Source: Alphaproteobacteria bacterium 33-17
GTDB taxonomy: Bacteria; Pseudomonadota; Alphaproteobacteria; Rickettsiales; 33-17
NCBI GenBank assembly: GCA_001897445.1
Contig: MKSX01000016.1
Coordinates: 1 to 64,000, forward strand
Reading direction: 5' to 3'
Length of the DNA: 64,000 nucleotides
Position 1 is the stretch's first letter. Every line of letters begins with the position of its first letter. The translations under genes and the position numbers were made by a program. Shown in pieces: positions 8,270-19,203 of the stretch. The notes under the pieces were generated by a model. The model saw only the letters and a list, made by a program, of their open reading frames with translations. It ran no database searches and had not been told where the DNA came from.

Positions 8270-10945
8270 ATGTCAAAAGGAACAGAGTATAGTTATATTT
8301 ATCGCCTAAATAATAATAAAGATTATTCATTGCTGTCACATAGCTTGTCTCAAGAACTGCATCATAGTTTTGCTATTAACGGGGAAATTACAAATCATGA
8401 TATCGATAAAGTCTTTATATTTGTAAAAGCTGTAGCATTACTTGATATAAGTAAAGAAGATATAAATCATCAGGAATCAAGCTTTGATCGCTCGCAATTT
8501 AAAAGTATGCTCAGTATAATTGTAAATGACAAGAATCTAAAACACGATGATAAAATCTACTCAATTGGTAAGCTTCTTAATACGTCTAAGGCTGTCTTAG
8601 GTAAAGCAGATAGTAACGTGATTATGCATAATTTTACTCATAAAGAATTAATTAAACAAGCAAATGAATATCTTAGAATATTAATTAAAAAATATGGATA
8701 TTCTCCTGAATGTTTATTTCATTTAATGTTTTTAAGTATAGGTACAGGGTCATTTTTAGATATTGATAAAGAGTTTACAGACTTTATAAAGTGTGTGAAA
8801 TATTATGAGCAAAAACCAGAGTTATGCAAGGAAGATCCTTATAAAATCTTTAAAAATGAAATTGAAACAAACGAAGTAATATGTAGAAAAGTACTTAAAA
8901 AGCAAGGCTTGGGAATTTTTCAAAATTTTAGTTTGGAAATAGATGCGGATATAACATTACTTCAAATGCTTAGTGTTTTAAAAAATAATGACCTTATAAT
9001 GGATTTTAATAATATAAAATTTCTTCAATTACACGTTCTCAATAAATATTCGGGAGTGAACAGACAGGAAATCATCAGATATTTTATTAAAAGTAAACAG
9101 CTAACTTTAGAAGAGTTAAATTTTGAGAGTTTATTAAAAAACGACAGTCAATTTTTTTACAATGAATTTCATAAAATGCTATTTTATGTGATGTTTATTG
9201 ATTATGAAGGTAAAAAATATGCATCAGATAAAGAAATACAAAATTGGCATAAGATATACTTTAAAAAGTGTTGCGAACATCTAGCATATATAATAAAAAA
9301 TTTCCTAGCTAAAATGGTAGAATACGACCAATATTTGAAGCAACCCAGAGAAAAAGTTGTTCTCGTTTATCAACAAGATCCATACAGTGCATGTATCAAA
9401 GATATTAAAAGATATAATGAAAATATTGAATTCGCAGAATTTATTCTAGATAGAAATGGAATAATAATATCTGATGAGTACATTGGTATAAGAGTTCCTT
9501 TAATTCTAATGCAGATGCTAGATATTATAAGGCAAAAGCAGTTTGTATCAAATATTCAAGATATTAAAGCCATCAAAATAATGATACTAGATACAATGGC
9601 AGCTGCTGATCGTACTGAATTAATTTCATATTACCTTGAAAGTGGTCAGTATAATTTAGTTAAAGAGTATTTTGAGCATTATATTCCTCAGATTGCTGAA
9701 TATAACTCATTATTATTCTGTGAAATTTTACTCTATACATTTTATTCCAAGGACAGTTCTTTTTTGCTCAAGGCTTTTGAATGGTATAAGACTACAAATC
9801 TTATGAAAAGTATATATGCTCATCTAAATCTTATGAGCGCAAAATTTATAAATTTTGCAAGTGAAATAGATGGTCTTGATTATCCAAGACATTTAGATAA
9901 CGCTATAGATATAGTAATATTAATAGATAAATTATTCGATAATTATAAACTCCATCAATTTAAATATTATTTATCATCAGGACTTAGTAACGATCATAGA
10001 ATTTTGTATAATTTATATTACGCTCTTAAAAATAATAGTGAAGAATTAATAATTTCAGCAGTTAATAACTTAAAAAGAGTTAAAAACCAAAAAACTCTAG
10101 ATGTGGTTTTAAAAAATATGAGAAACCATATAAATGCGAAGAATGCTAAATATGAAGTAGTTGAGGTTTTAATAAAGTTTCTTATCAATAATGAGCATGA
10201 GGAAGTGGCAATAAATTACATAGAGAAATATGTTAAAAAAAACAGACAAATTTTTCAAAATCTTATTTTCGTAAATGAAAAGATCAGTTTTCATTTTTTT
10301 GAAAGATTACATAAAAATTCAGAAGAAACAATATTGTATGAATTGCTAGATGCCTATTATCAAAAAACTGCTTCTTATAAAGCACTTGGAATGAAAATAA
10401 TGTATTTAAGTGAAAATGGTAGGTTTGAAGAGGCACTTGAGATTGTTGGTCAGTTAAAAACATTATTTCCAAATGATTTTATAGGTACAAATTTTGAAGT
10501 AAGGCTTTATATGCATTTCGGAAGAGTGAAGGAAATTAGCTTAATGATTGATAATGGTTTGTTATCCGAAATACAAAATTTGTCAAAAGATTTACAGGAA
10601 ATGTACACTGTAAAAGAAATATTGATATACTCTTATAAATTGTTTTTTAAAAATAAAAAGCTTTATTACTGCAAGCAAATTATTGATATAACAAATGAAA
10701 TGTATGGAAATTTGCCAGAACTTGAAGATTATGATCTACTTAAAACTTATGCCAGCGATTTGCTCGAAAAATATTCCAGTTGTGATAGTAAAACCTACTT
10801 AGACCTTTATAAAGATTTAAGAATGTGTGTATCAAAAAATGAAAAATATGGCAGGATATTAGTAGGTGATTTTAGAAGTTTTGAAGAAGAGAATAGTAAA
10901 TATACTAGCGTAAACAAAAATTATGTGGCGCATTGTAATAATTAA
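8270..10945 (+). CDS. large uncharacterised helical protein (891 aa)
   Basis: I do not recognise this protein. It has no signal peptide or membrane helix and is almost entirely predicted helical, rich in Lys, Ile, Leu, Asn and Tyr. A stretch near residues 704-735 (KIMYLSENGRFEEALEIVGQL, then FPND) reads like a tetratricopeptide helix pair, and the preceding 300 residues look like further degenerate helical repeats. A solenoid scaffold is therefore possible. It stands alone, between lolC (divergent) and a convergent protease-like gene whose stop codon it overlaps by four bases. The start ATG at 8270 follows a weak ribosome site. Confidence 0.75.
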   Translation: MSKGTEYSYIYRLNNNKDYSLLSHSLSQELHHSFAINGEITNHDIDKVFIFVKAVALLDISKEDINHQESSFDRSQFKSMLSIIVNDKNLKHDDKIYSIGKLLNTSKAVLGKADSNVIMHNFTHKELIKQANEYLRILIKKYGYSPECLFHLMFLSIGTGSFLDIDKEFTDFIKCVKYYEQKPELCKEDPYKIFKNEIETNEVICRKVLKKQGLGIFQNFSLEIDADITLLQMLSVLKNNDLIMDFNNIKFLQLHVLNKYSGVNRQEIIRYFIKSKQLTLEELNFESLLKNDSQFFYNEFHKMLFYVMFIDYEGKKYASDKEIQNWHKIYFKKCCEHLAYIIKNFLAKMVEYDQYLKQPREKVVLVYQQDPYSACIKDIKRYNENIEFAEFILDRNGIIISDEYIGIRVPLILMQMLDIIRQKQFVSNIQDIKAIKIMILDTMAAADRTELISYYLESGQYNLVKEYFEHYIPQIAEYNSLLFCEILLYTFYSKDSSFLLKAFEWYKTTNLMKSIYAHLNLMSAKFINFASEIDGLDYPRHLDNAIDIVILIDKLFDNYKLHQFKYYLSSGLSNDHRILYNLYYALKNNSEELIISAVNNLKRVKNQKTLDVVLKNMRNHINAKNAKYEVVEVLIKFLINNEHEEVAINYIEKYVKKNRQIFQNLIFVNEKISFHFFERLHKNSEETILYELLDAYYQKTASYKALGMKIMYLSENGRFEEALEIVGQLKTLFPNDFIGTNFEVRLYMHFGRVKEISLMIDNGLLSEIQNLSKDLQEMYTVKEILIYSYKLFFKNKKLYYCKQIIDITNEMYGNLPELEDYDLLKTYASDLLEKYSSCDSKTYLDLYKDLRMCVSKNEKYGRILVGDFRSFEEENSKYTSVNKNYVAHCNN

Positions 10946-11403
10946 TCGCTGTAAACAGCAAGTGCTTCACTTTTCTTTACTTTGCCTTGTAAAAAGCTTT
11001 TGCCAGGGTCAACTAAAATTCTTCCCTTCATTGCTTGTCTTCCTAGTAACATCTGGTACTTCATTTTAGTACGGTCTGCTAAAGTTATTTCTATTGGCCA
11101 GCTTTTGTTACCAATTGTTAAATGAGTTCTCACTACATATCTAAGGCTTTTATGTCCGCCAGAGTCAGAGACTGTACGTTTATCTACAACCTTAGCTTCA
11201 CAGCTTACTTTTATTTTTGATCCCTGAATTGGCTTTACGTTGAATTTTACCCAGGTTTCCCCATTTTGTTCAAATTCTTTGATAGTTTTAGTGCCGATAG
11301 AAGAGGTTGTAGCACCTGTATCTACTTTTACTTTTATGCGTGGTATCCCTAAATTTTCAAGACTCACCCACTCTTGCCAACCTACTTTTATTTTCTGTTT
11401 CAT
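10942..11403 (-). CDS. RimK-associated-type retropepsin-like protease (COG4067 family)
   Basis: 153-aa protein of the family annotated as putative ATP-dependent zinc protease. The GWQEWVSLENLGIPRIKVKV opening and the VDTGATTSSI motif (Asp28) are characteristic and resemble the active site of a retropepsin-like aspartyl protease. The R-T-M-K and MLLGRQAM segment near residues 128-142 is also family-typical. In other bacteria relatives sit beside rimK, the ribosomal S6 glutamate ligase, which is not visible here. The family name is secure; the substrate is not. Confidence 0.85.
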   Translation of the reverse strand: MKQKIKVGWQEWVSLENLGIPRIKVKVDTGATTSSIGTKTIKEFEQNGETWVKFNVKPIQGSKIKVSCEAKVVDKRTVSDSGGHKSLRYVVRTHLTIGNKSWPIEITLADRTKMKYQMLLGRQAMKGRILVDPGKSFLQGKVKKSEALAVYSD

Positions 11404-11490
11404 AAATATTACTCATAAGTAAATCTCATAAAAAGATTATAGTAAATTTTGTCTATTTTAGGCAATAAGTTTTTGAAAAATATGGTATTT

Positions 11491-11976
11491 TTAAATAAGT
11501 TTGGACTTGATGTATATTCTATATGCGCCTTCACCACCAAGGCTTCTTTCTGCTGTAATATAGTTTGTTATAATACCTGATTTTTTAAAGCCTTCTAACC
11601 AGTGTTCTATATTTTGCTTAATTTTTCCTTTAAATTCGAATTTCTCATTCATGCCTTTGCCACAAATTGCTATAACGCATTTAACACCACTAGTACTGGC
11701 ATCAATTAAAAACGATTTTAAAGTCAAAAATGCTTGCTCTGTAGTTTGCCCATGAAGATCTATTGTGCGTTCAACATCTCTTTTGCGTAATTTTTTAGCC
11801 TGTTTTTTTGTATAACTTATTGTTTTATCGAACAAAATGCCAAATTCATCTAAAGTAATCTCTTGTATTTTGCTTGTTCTTACTTTATTAGAAGTAGCAT
11901 AAGTCTTTGAAACTTTTGGTTTTTTATTAATTTTTTTTACGGATTTAGTAAAATCCTTCCAATTTTCATCAGTCAT
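11491..11976 (-). CDS. Smr-domain protein
   Basis: 161-aa protein with a C-terminal Smr domain: TIDLHGQT (Asp73, His75) opens the domain and the VIAICGKGMN segment near residue 110 matches the usual GkG motif. The family includes the C-terminal domain of MutS2 and stand-alone Smr proteins that act as nucleases on DNA or on RNA in ribosome rescue. The N-terminal 60 residues are basic and probably disordered. It is transcribed divergently from rpoH. Confidence 0.88.
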   Translation of the reverse strand: MTDENWKDFTKSVKKINKKPKVSKTYATSNKVRTSKIQEITLDEFGILFDKTISYTKKQAKKLRKRDVERTIDLHGQTTEQAFLTLKSFLIDASTSGVKCVIAICGKGMNEKFEFKGKIKQNIEHWLEGFKKSGIITNYITAERSLGGEGAYRIYIKSKLI

Positions 11977-12010
11977 TTAAGTTTTTTTTAAATTTTTTAC
12001 ACTATAGGGC

Positions 12011-12039
12011 TTGAGAAATTCTAAACAAGTTATTATAAT
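12011..12039 (+). promoter_or_regulatory. candidate sigma-70 promoter of rpoH
   Basis: TTGAGA (12011-12016) and TATAAT (12034-12039) are separated by exactly 17 bases, placing transcription start about 20 bases before the rpoH ATG, with AGAGGAAAG as ribosome site. No heat-shock-type promoter was seen. Confidence 0.7.
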
Positions 12040-12066
12040 ATATACAGGAAAAAGAGGAAAGAAAAT

Positions 12067-12924
12067 ATGTCTCTGATTATATCTAATTCACCAGTAGATC
12101 AAGCAAGTTTAAGTAGCTACCTTGACAGAATTAAGTCAATTCCTACTCTAGATCAGGAATTAGAGCAAGAACTTGCAAGAAAAATGAACGAAGAAAAAGA
12201 CGTTGAAGCTGCACAAAAGCTTGTAATGAGTCATTTAAAGCTTGTTGCAAAGATTGCTTTCGGATATCGCGGCTATGGTCTGCCCATTATCGATATGATA
12301 TCAGAAGGTAATATAGGGCTTATGCATGCTGTTAAAAAGTTTAACCCGCAACTTGGTTTTAGACTTTCGACTTATGCAACTTGGTGGATTAAAGCGTCTA
12401 TTCAGGAATACATTTTAAAAAGCTGGTCATTAGTAAAAATCGGTACTACAACCGCTCAAAAAAAGCTATTCTTTAGCTTAAGAAAGGTAAAATCGGTTAT
12501 TAGCAAAGCAGAAAGTGGCTTTTTAACTAATGCTGAAATTGATGAAATTGCAAGCAGGCTAGACGTTACTAGTGATGAAGTCCGTGAAATGGACATGCGT
12601 ATGAATAAATCAGATGCATCACTTCATACACTTGTTGGTGAAGATAAGTCTATGGAGGCTATTGATTTATTGCCAGACCCATCTGCTAATCATGAAAATA
12701 TGATCATAGCTAAAGATGAAAAAAATTATAAAAATCAGCAGCTTACATCTGCTTTTAGTACTCTTAATGAAAGAGAGCAGGAAGTAATACGTAATAGGTA
12801 TATGACTGAAAGTGCTATGACTCTTGAGCAAATATCTAAGACTTTAGGTGTATCTACAGAAAGAGTAAGACAAATCGAAGCAAAAGCGCTTGAAAAAATG
12901 AGAAATTTAATTAGCGCTGAATAA
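12067..12924 (+). CDS. rpoH: RNA polymerase sigma-32 factor
   Basis: 285-aa heat-shock sigma factor. Region 2 contains MSHLKLVAKIAFGYRGYGLP and DMISEGNIGLM; region 2.4 gives RLSTYATWWIKASIQEYI. The RpoH box, QKKLFFSLRKVK near residue 129, separates it from RpoD. Region 4.2 ends with TLGVSTERVRQIEAKALEKM. Length is usual for alphaproteobacterial RpoH. It is monocistronic, followed by a convergent reductase gene 11 bases away. Confidence 0.97.
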   Translation: MSLIISNSPVDQASLSSYLDRIKSIPTLDQELEQELARKMNEEKDVEAAQKLVMSHLKLVAKIAFGYRGYGLPIIDMISEGNIGLMHAVKKFNPQLGFRLSTYATWWIKASIQEYILKSWSLVKIGTTTAQKKLFFSLRKVKSVISKAESGFLTNAEIDEIASRLDVTSDEVREMDMRMNKSDASLHTLVGEDKSMEAIDLLPDPSANHENMIIAKDEKNYKNQQLTSAFSTLNEREQEVIRNRYMTESAMTLEQISKTLGVSTERVRQIEAKALEKMRNLISAE

Positions 12925-12935
12925 ATTTTGTTATA

Positions 12936-13886
12936 TTATTTAGACATTATAAATGCATCGCTTGCAATTTTGGAAGATGAGACTCCTGCCAAGAAAATTG
13001 TTTGTTTTAGGCTGCTTACGATTGCTGGGTTTCCGCAAAAAAATGCGTAAATACCTGACTTATTGGTAAATAAGTTAATAGTTTTTTCAATATTATGCTC
13101 AAGAGGATTATTTTCATCAAGTAAGCATTTAATATATTTGAAATTATTGTGTTTTGCGTTTAAATTTTCTAGTTCTTTAACAAAATATAGATCATTAAGA
13201 TTCCTACCGCCCTGAAATAAATATATATCACCTATATGGTTGCTTTCTAATGCTTTATTTAAAATTCCCCAAAGAGGTGCAAGTCCTGTACCAGTTCCTG
13301 CTAAAATAATTGTATTATTATGGTGTTGATTGCTATAAAAACAATTACCAATAGGACCGCGTAACATAAATTCATGACCAACTTTAGCGTAGTTAAATAA
13401 AATATTACTCATGCGACCATTTTTCACATTTTTTACATGTAACTCAATAAGATCATCATGTATGCTTGCAATGGAATAAGAACGCGCCAACGAATTATTA
13501 TAAATAAGATTAATATATTGACCAGGTTCTGCAGTTAAAGGTTTTTGAGGTTTTAAAGTTACCTGCATCACATTATCATTTAGTAGTTTTAAGCTATGAA
13601 TATTACAAAATATATCAAGTCCTGCATCACTAGGCATGCATACCTCGATATCTTCAGTAACCTGATGTTGACATGCAAGTAAATAACCTTGTATTTTCTG
13701 GTTTGGATGTAGTCCTTCCTGTGATTTGGTTGGTAAATTTTTGCTTTCAGACTTCATAAGGCAAGACTGGCAAGTTCCGCTTCTGCAGGAATATGGAATA
13801 GAGTTGCCGGAAGATAGTAAGCTATCAAGTAATATACTATCTTCAGCTACTTCAATAAATGCTTGATTATATTTAATTTTAGGCAT
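12936..13886 (-). CDS. ferredoxin/FAD/NAD(P)H oxidoreductase
   Basis: 316-aa electron-transfer flavoprotein. The N-terminus is a plant-type [2Fe-2S] ferredoxin with Cys34, Cys39, Cys42 and Cys72 (PYSCRSGTCQSC). An FAD domain follows (ARSYSIAS, the RxYS motif, near residue 136; GRMSN then binds the phosphate) and an NAD-binding domain (AGTGTGLAPLWGIL). It ends with CGNPAIV. This order matches reductases of phenol/naphthalene-type oxygenases. It lies one base after the truncated globin gene on the same strand, so it is the likely reductase for that globin rather than for an oxygenase, none of which is visible nearby. Confidence 0.87.
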   Translation of the reverse strand: MPKIKYNQAFIEVAEDSILLDSLLSSGNSIPYSCRSGTCQSCLMKSESKNLPTKSQEGLHPNQKIQGYLLACQHQVTEDIEVCMPSDAGLDIFCNIHSLKLLNDNVMQVTLKPQKPLTAEPGQYINLIYNNSLARSYSIASIHDDLIELHVKNVKNGRMSNILFNYAKVGHEFMLRGPIGNCFYSNQHHNNTIILAGTGTGLAPLWGILNKALESNHIGDIYLFQGGRNLNDLYFVKELENLNAKHNNFKYIKCLLDENNPLEHNIEKTINLFTNKSGIYAFFCGNPAIVSSLKQTIFLAGVSSSKIASDAFIMSK

Positions 13887-13887
13887 G

Positions 13888-14244
13888 TTATTTATTTAAA
13901 ACATCGCTTCTTACGCTTTCTGCAATTTTAGCAACTTCGCTGATGTCATTAGCGGCAACGCCTAATTCTTGTAATGTAGATGCCAAATGACCAACAACGC
14001 TATCGAAATGAGCATCTGTTAATTTCATATGTTTATGACCTTCACGCATATCTTTGCCAGTATAATTATTAGGACCACCAAATGCATATGTTAAAAAGCT
14101 TTTCTGTTTAGCAATTTGCTTTTCCATATCTATGTTTTTGAAAAAATGGTTTATGGTATTATCATTTAAAACTTTACGATAAAAAATATCAACTGCTGTG
14201 TTTACAGCATTAACACCACCAATACGTTCAAATAAATTACTCAT
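13888..14244 (-). CDS. group 1 truncated hemoglobin
   Basis: 118-aa 2-on-2 globin. The opening LFERIGGVNAV, the FYRKV B-helix (Phe21-Tyr22 at B9-B10), the FLTYAFGGP turn, and MREGHKHMKLTDAHFD with likely proximal His70 are group 1 (GlbN) hallmarks. Such globins turn over nitric oxide with oxygen to nitrate when reduced. The overlapping arrangement with the ferredoxin reductase (one base apart) supports a two-component NO dioxygenase, doing with two genes what flavohemoglobin does with one. That partnership is inference. Confidence 0.92.
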   Translation of the reverse strand: MSNLFERIGGVNAVNTAVDIFYRKVLNDNTINHFFKNIDMEKQIAKQKSFLTYAFGGPNNYTGKDMREGHKHMKLTDAHFDSVVGHLASTLQELGVAANDISEVAKIAESVRSDVLNK

Positions 14245-14391
14245 AACTTACCTCCCTAATATAAGTTTTATGTATAACTACTATTTTAACATTTATGAGA
14301 TATTAAATAAACTAAATAAAAAACTATTTGCTTTTTTCCTTGTATTTCAATTTAATCATGGCACATATATTTAGTTAAAAACGGTATTTAA

Positions 14392-15162
14392 GTGCTATAC
14401 AGAAAAATTTCATCTTATAAAACATTGTTATCTAAGGAAACTAAGAGGTTTTTAAGGGTTTATCATCAGACAATAATTTCACCGTTAGTTTCAGCTTTAT
14501 TGTTTTATCATATATTTGCACTATCAATTTCAAAATCAGTTCCTAAAATTGCGCATTTGCATTATGAAACTTTTGTAGCTGCGGGTCTTATTGCAATGTC
14601 TGTCATTCAAAACTCGTTTGCCAATAGCTCTTCTACTATACTTATTAGTAAAGTAAATGGGGCTATTATTGATTATTTAATTCCGCCCTTTACCAGTAAC
14701 CAAATAATTTTTTGTATTAATGCCGCTTCATTTTTTAGGTGTGCTTTAATATCGGTTTTAAGCTTAGCTGTATTTAGTTTACTTGCACCACTTCATATAC
14801 ATGATATATTTTTATTTGCATACTATATATTAGTAAGTTCTTTAATTTGTGGTCTTATTGGAACTTTTGCCGGTATATATTCCAGAAGATTCGATGACAT
14901 GGCTGCAATCACAAATTACGTTGTAACGCCTTTATCATTTTTATCAGGCACATTTTATTCAGCGCATAACTTAGAAGGTTACTGGAAATATCTTGTTGAC
15001 TTTAATCCATTCTTTTATATGGTTGACGGCATTAGATATTCAATTACAGGTTATTCAGAAGCTAGCATTGAAAGTGGTGCAATATTTTTATTAGCTTTAT
15101 GTATATCGCTTTGGATATTTGTTTATGTGATTTTAGCAACAGGTTGGAAACTAAGGAAATAA
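14392..15162 (+). CDS. ABC-2 type transporter permease
   Basis: 256-aa inner-membrane protein with six predicted membrane segments and the ABC-2 family pattern (an amphipathic KETKRFLRVYHQTIISPLV start, then GLIAMSVIQNSF, and FSGTFYS-type segment LSFLSGTFYS near residue 187, ending NPFFYMVDGIRYSI). Relatives export polysaccharide, lipid or drugs. The start is a GTG at 14392, because a stop codon precedes it directly in frame. No ATPase gene is adjacent, so its partner is encoded elsewhere. One base separates it from hemJ, indicating cotranscription. Confidence 0.85.
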   Translation: MLYRKISSYKTLLSKETKRFLRVYHQTIISPLVSALLFYHIFALSISKSVPKIAHLHYETFVAAGLIAMSVIQNSFANSSSTILISKVNGAIIDYLIPPFTSNQIIFCINAASFFRCALISVLSLAVFSLLAPLHIHDIFLFAYYILVSSLICGLIGTFAGIYSRRFDDMAAITNYVVTPLSFLSGTFYSAHNLEGYWKYLVDFNPFFYMVDGIRYSITGYSEASIESGAIFLLALCISLWIFVYVILATGWKLRK

Positions 15163-15163
15163 C

Positions 15164-15598
15164 ATGGCAGAATATTACTTATTAATTAAAGCTTTGCATA
15201 TAATTTCTTTTACAGCGTGGATGGCTGGAATGTTCTACCTTCCAAGGCTTTATGTTTATCATACAAAATATCAGAGTGGATCTGAAACTGATCAGTTATT
15301 TCAGACTATGGAAAGGAAACTGCTAAGAGTTATAATGAACCCTGCAATGATTGCGACATTTATTTTTGGTATAATGCTAATGTATATTTTAGGTTTAGAG
15401 TCTTTAGGCGGATGGTTCCATGCTAAGGTAACCTTAGTGCTAATTATGGCAGGATGCCATGGAATGCTTGCGAAATATCGTAAAGATTTTGAGAAAGGTG
15501 TAAACAAAAAATCTGAGAAGTTTTTTAGAATGTTAAATGAAGTGCCTACAGTATTAATGATTTTGATAGTGATGCTAGTAGTTCTGAAGCCGTTTTAA
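15164..15598 (+). CDS. hemJ: protoporphyrinogen IX oxidase HemJ
   Basis: 144-aa membrane protein of the HemJ (UPF0093) family, which converts protoporphyrinogen IX to protoporphyrin IX late in heme synthesis. The opening YYLLIKALHIISFTAWMAGMFYLPRL with His12, and the GWFHAKVTLV segment, are characteristic. Four membrane helices are predicted. The downstream neighbour is rho. Its own start is one base after the ABC-2 permease stop. Confidence 0.93.
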   Translation: MAEYYLLIKALHIISFTAWMAGMFYLPRLYVYHTKYQSGSETDQLFQTMERKLLRVIMNPAMIATFIFGIMLMYILGLESLGGWFHAKVTLVLIMAGCHGMLAKYRKDFEKGVNKKSEKFFRMLNEVPTVLMILIVMLVVLKPF

Positions 15599-15698
15599 TA
15601 AAGAATAATTGACAATAGGAGTAAAAAACTCTAGAGTTTATTCATCATTCCCAAAGATCTTATATATTTCAAACAATTCTAACGCGATAATAAAACAG

Positions 15699-17027
15699 AT
15701 GACAGAAACACAAAACTTAAGTAGTGATGAATCAGAAAATACACAGGTTCAGGCTCACGAAGTAGAAACTATTTATTTAAAAGATTTAAAAAAGAAAAAT
15801 CCTTTAGAGCTTGCCTCTATTGCAGATTCTTATGGTATAGAAAATACCAGTGCAATGCTAAAACAAGACTTAATATTTGCGATTTTAAAAAAGATTGCCG
15901 AAAAAGGTGGGGCAATTATCGGTGACGGTGTTTTAGAGGTTTTACCAGATGGTTTTGGCTTCCTTCGTTCACCAGAAGCTAACTATTTAGCAGGTCCTGA
16001 CGATATTTATGTATCGCCAAATCAAATTAAACGTTTTGGTCTTCGTACAGGTGATTCAATTGAGGGTCAAATTCGCGCTCCTAAACATGGTGAAAGATAC
16101 TTTGCTTTAGTTAGAGTAACAGAAGTAAATTTTGCAGCTCCCGAGACAATTCGTCATAGAGTGAATTTTGATAACCTTACTCCGCTTTATCCAAACGAAA
16201 GATTAATGCTTGAGAATGACACTGGTGATAGTAAAGATTTAAGCACAAGGGTTATTGATCTTGTATGTCCACTTGGTAAAGGTCAGCGTGCGCTTATTGT
16301 TGCGCCTCCTAGAACAGGTAAAACAATGCTTATGCAAAACATTGCGCATGCTATTACAAAAAACCATCCTGAAGTGTATTTAATTGTTCTTCTTATTGAT
16401 GAAAGACCAGAAGAAGTAACTGATATGGCTCGTTCAGTAAAAGGTGAAGTGGTAAGCTCAACATTTGATGAGCCTGCAACACGCCACGTACAACTTGCTG
16501 AAATGGTTATTGAAAAGGCAAAAAGATTAGTTGAAAACAAAAAAGACGTTGTAATTTTATTGGACTCTATCACAAGGCTTGCGAGAGCTTATAACACGGT
16601 TGTTCCTTCGTCAGGTAAGGTATTAACAGGTGGTGTGGATGCTAATGCACTTCAACGTCCAAAAAGATTCTTCGGTGCTGCAAGAAATATTGAAGAGGGC
16701 GGGTCTCTCACAATTATTGCAACAGCACTTGTAGAAACTGGTTCAAGAATGGACGAGGTTATCTTTGAGGAATTCAAAGGAACTGGTAACTCAGAAATCA
16801 TTCTTGAAAGAAAAGTTGCAGATAGAAGAATCTTCCCTGCGCTTGATATTATTAGATCAGGCACACGTAAAGAAGATTTACTATTTGATAAAAATATATT
16901 ACAGAAGATGTGGGTTCTAAGAAAAATTATCATGCCTATGGGTACGGTAGACGCTATGGAATTCTTAATCGATAAACTTAAGCCAACAAAAAACAACGGG
17001 GAATTCTTTGATTCAATGAATTCATAA
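15699..17027 (+). CDS. rho: transcription termination factor Rho
   Basis: Hexameric RNA helicase that ends transcription. An N-terminal Rho-N helical part ([17 protein letters not shown]) and cold-shock-type RNA-binding domain ([13 protein letters not shown]) precede the ATPase: Walker [11 protein letters not shown], Walker [17 protein letters not shown], and the Q/R-loop region [21 protein letters not shown]. The start is placed at ATG 15699 (442 aa) since residues upstream of it back to a TTG at 15609 have no family counterpart. The ribosome site is weak there, so the start is somewhat uncertain. mdh follows after 22 bases. Confidence 0.95.
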   Translation: MTETQNLSSDESENTQVQAHEVETIYLKDLKKKNPLELASIADSYGIENTSAMLKQDLIFAILKKIAEKGGAIIGDGVLEVLPDGFGFLRSPEANYLAGPDDIYVSPNQIKRFGLRTGDSIEGQIRAPKHGERYFALVRVTEVNFAAPETIRHRVNFDNLTPLYPNERLMLENDTGDSKDLSTRVIDLVCPLGKGQRALIVAPPRTGKTMLMQNIAHAITKNHPEVYLIVLLIDERPEEVTDMARSVKGEVVSSTFDEPATRHVQLAEMVIEKAKRLVENKKDVVILLDSITRLARAYNTVVPSSGKVLTGGVDANALQRPKRFFGAARNIEEGGSLTIIATALVETGSRMDEVIFEEFKGTGNSEIILERKVADRRIFPALDIIRSGTRKEDLLFDKNILQKMWVLRKIIMPMGTVDAMEFLIDKLKPTKNNGEFFDSMNS

Positions 17028-17031
17028 ATAA

Positions 17032-18006
<975 letters not shown>

Positions 18007-18028
18007 AAACTAATAGGTGAAATCTAGT

Positions 18029-19201
18029 ATGAATATACATGAATATCAAGCAAAGGAACTTTTGCGTAAGTTTGGGGTTCCTGTAAATAACCAGGGCGGT
18101 CTAATTTTGAGCGCCGCTGATATCGACCCAGTAGTATCAAAGCTAACAGATGGTAAGCTTTATGTTGTAAAAGCTCAGATCCACGCTGGTGGTAGAGGTA
18201 AGGCAGGTGGTGTTAAACTTGCAAAAAGCCCTGCAGAAGTTAAAGATCTTGCATCAAAAATGCTTGGCATTACTTTAGTTACACATCAAACAGGTCCTAA
18301 TGGTCAGGTTGTAAGACGTATTTACGTTGAAGAAGGATCTGACATTAAAAAGGAATACTACATTAGTTTAGTAGTAGACCGTGCAACATCAGCCGTTACT
18401 ATTATGGCATCAACAGAAGGTGGTGTTGATATTGAAGAAGTTGCTGAAAAACATCCTGAAAAAATTGTGAGAGTTACAGTTGATCCAGTATCGCATATTC
18501 AGCCGTTCCATTTAAGAAAGCTTGCTTTCGCTATGGGTTTTACAGGTGAGCAGGCGAAAAAATTTGGTCAGTTCGTGGAAAAACTTTACAAAGCTTTCTT
18601 AGCAACTGATGCTTCGCAAGTAGAAATCAACCCACTAATTACTAATGAGAAAGATGAGTTTGTAGCACTTGATGCTAAATTTAACTTAGATGATAATGCT
18701 TTATTCAAGCATGCTGATATTCAGGCAATGCGTGATGAAGATGAAGAAGAACCATTAGAAAGAAGAGCGGCATCAAGTGGTCTTAGCTATATTAAAATGG
18801 ATGGTAATATCGGATGCATGGTCAATGGCGCAGGTCTTGCGATGTCTACTATGGATATTATTAAACTTTATGGTGGTGAACCAGCTAACTTCTTAGACGT
18901 TGGTGGTGGTGCTAACAAAGAAAAAGTATGTGAAGCATTCAAAATTATTCTTTCAGACAAAAACGTAAAAGGTATTCTGATTAACATTTTCGGCGGAATT
19001 ATGCGCTGTGACGTTATTGCAGAAGGTGTAATTGCGGCTGCGAAAGAAGTATCATTAAGTGTGCCGCTTGTTGTAAGACTTGCTGGTACTAACGTAGATC
19101 TAGGTAAAGAAATTTTAGCGAATTCAGGTTTAAAGATTGTTCCTGCTAACGATCTTGCAGATGCTGCGGAAAAAATTGTAAGTGAAGTTAAGAAGGTTTA
19201 A
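18029..19201 (+). CDS. sucC: succinyl-CoA synthetase beta subunit
   Basis: 390-aa ADP-forming subunit. [19 protein letters not shown] is the canonical start, so ATG 18029 (AGGTGA 8 bases upstream) is chosen over a GTG 12 bases earlier. ATP-grasp domain includes [19 protein letters not shown]; the C-terminal CoA-ligase part has [13 protein letters not shown] and [11 protein letters not shown]. It makes succinate, CoA and ATP from succinyl-CoA. sucD begins two bases after its stop. Confidence 0.97.
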   Translation: MNIHEYQAKELLRKFGVPVNNQGGLILSAADIDPVVSKLTDGKLYVVKAQIHAGGRGKAGGVKLAKSPAEVKDLASKMLGITLVTHQTGPNGQVVRRIYVEEGSDIKKEYYISLVVDRATSAVTIMASTEGGVDIEEVAEKHPEKIVRVTVDPVSHIQPFHLRKLAFAMGFTGEQAKKFGQFVEKLYKAFLATDASQVEINPLITNEKDEFVALDAKFNLDDNALFKHADIQAMRDEDEEEPLERRAASSGLSYIKMDGNIGCMVNGAGLAMSTMDIIKLYGGEPANFLDVGGGANKEKVCEAFKIILSDKNVKGILINIFGGIMRCDVIAEGVIAAAKEVSLSVPLVVRLAGTNVDLGKEILANSGLKIVPANDLADAAEKIVSEVKKV

Positions 19202-19203
19202 TC

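Noticed and set aside
15609-15698. TTG start for rho 30 codons earlier
   Set aside because: The extra residues do not resemble Rho; the ATG at 15699 gives the usual length, although its ribosome site is weak.
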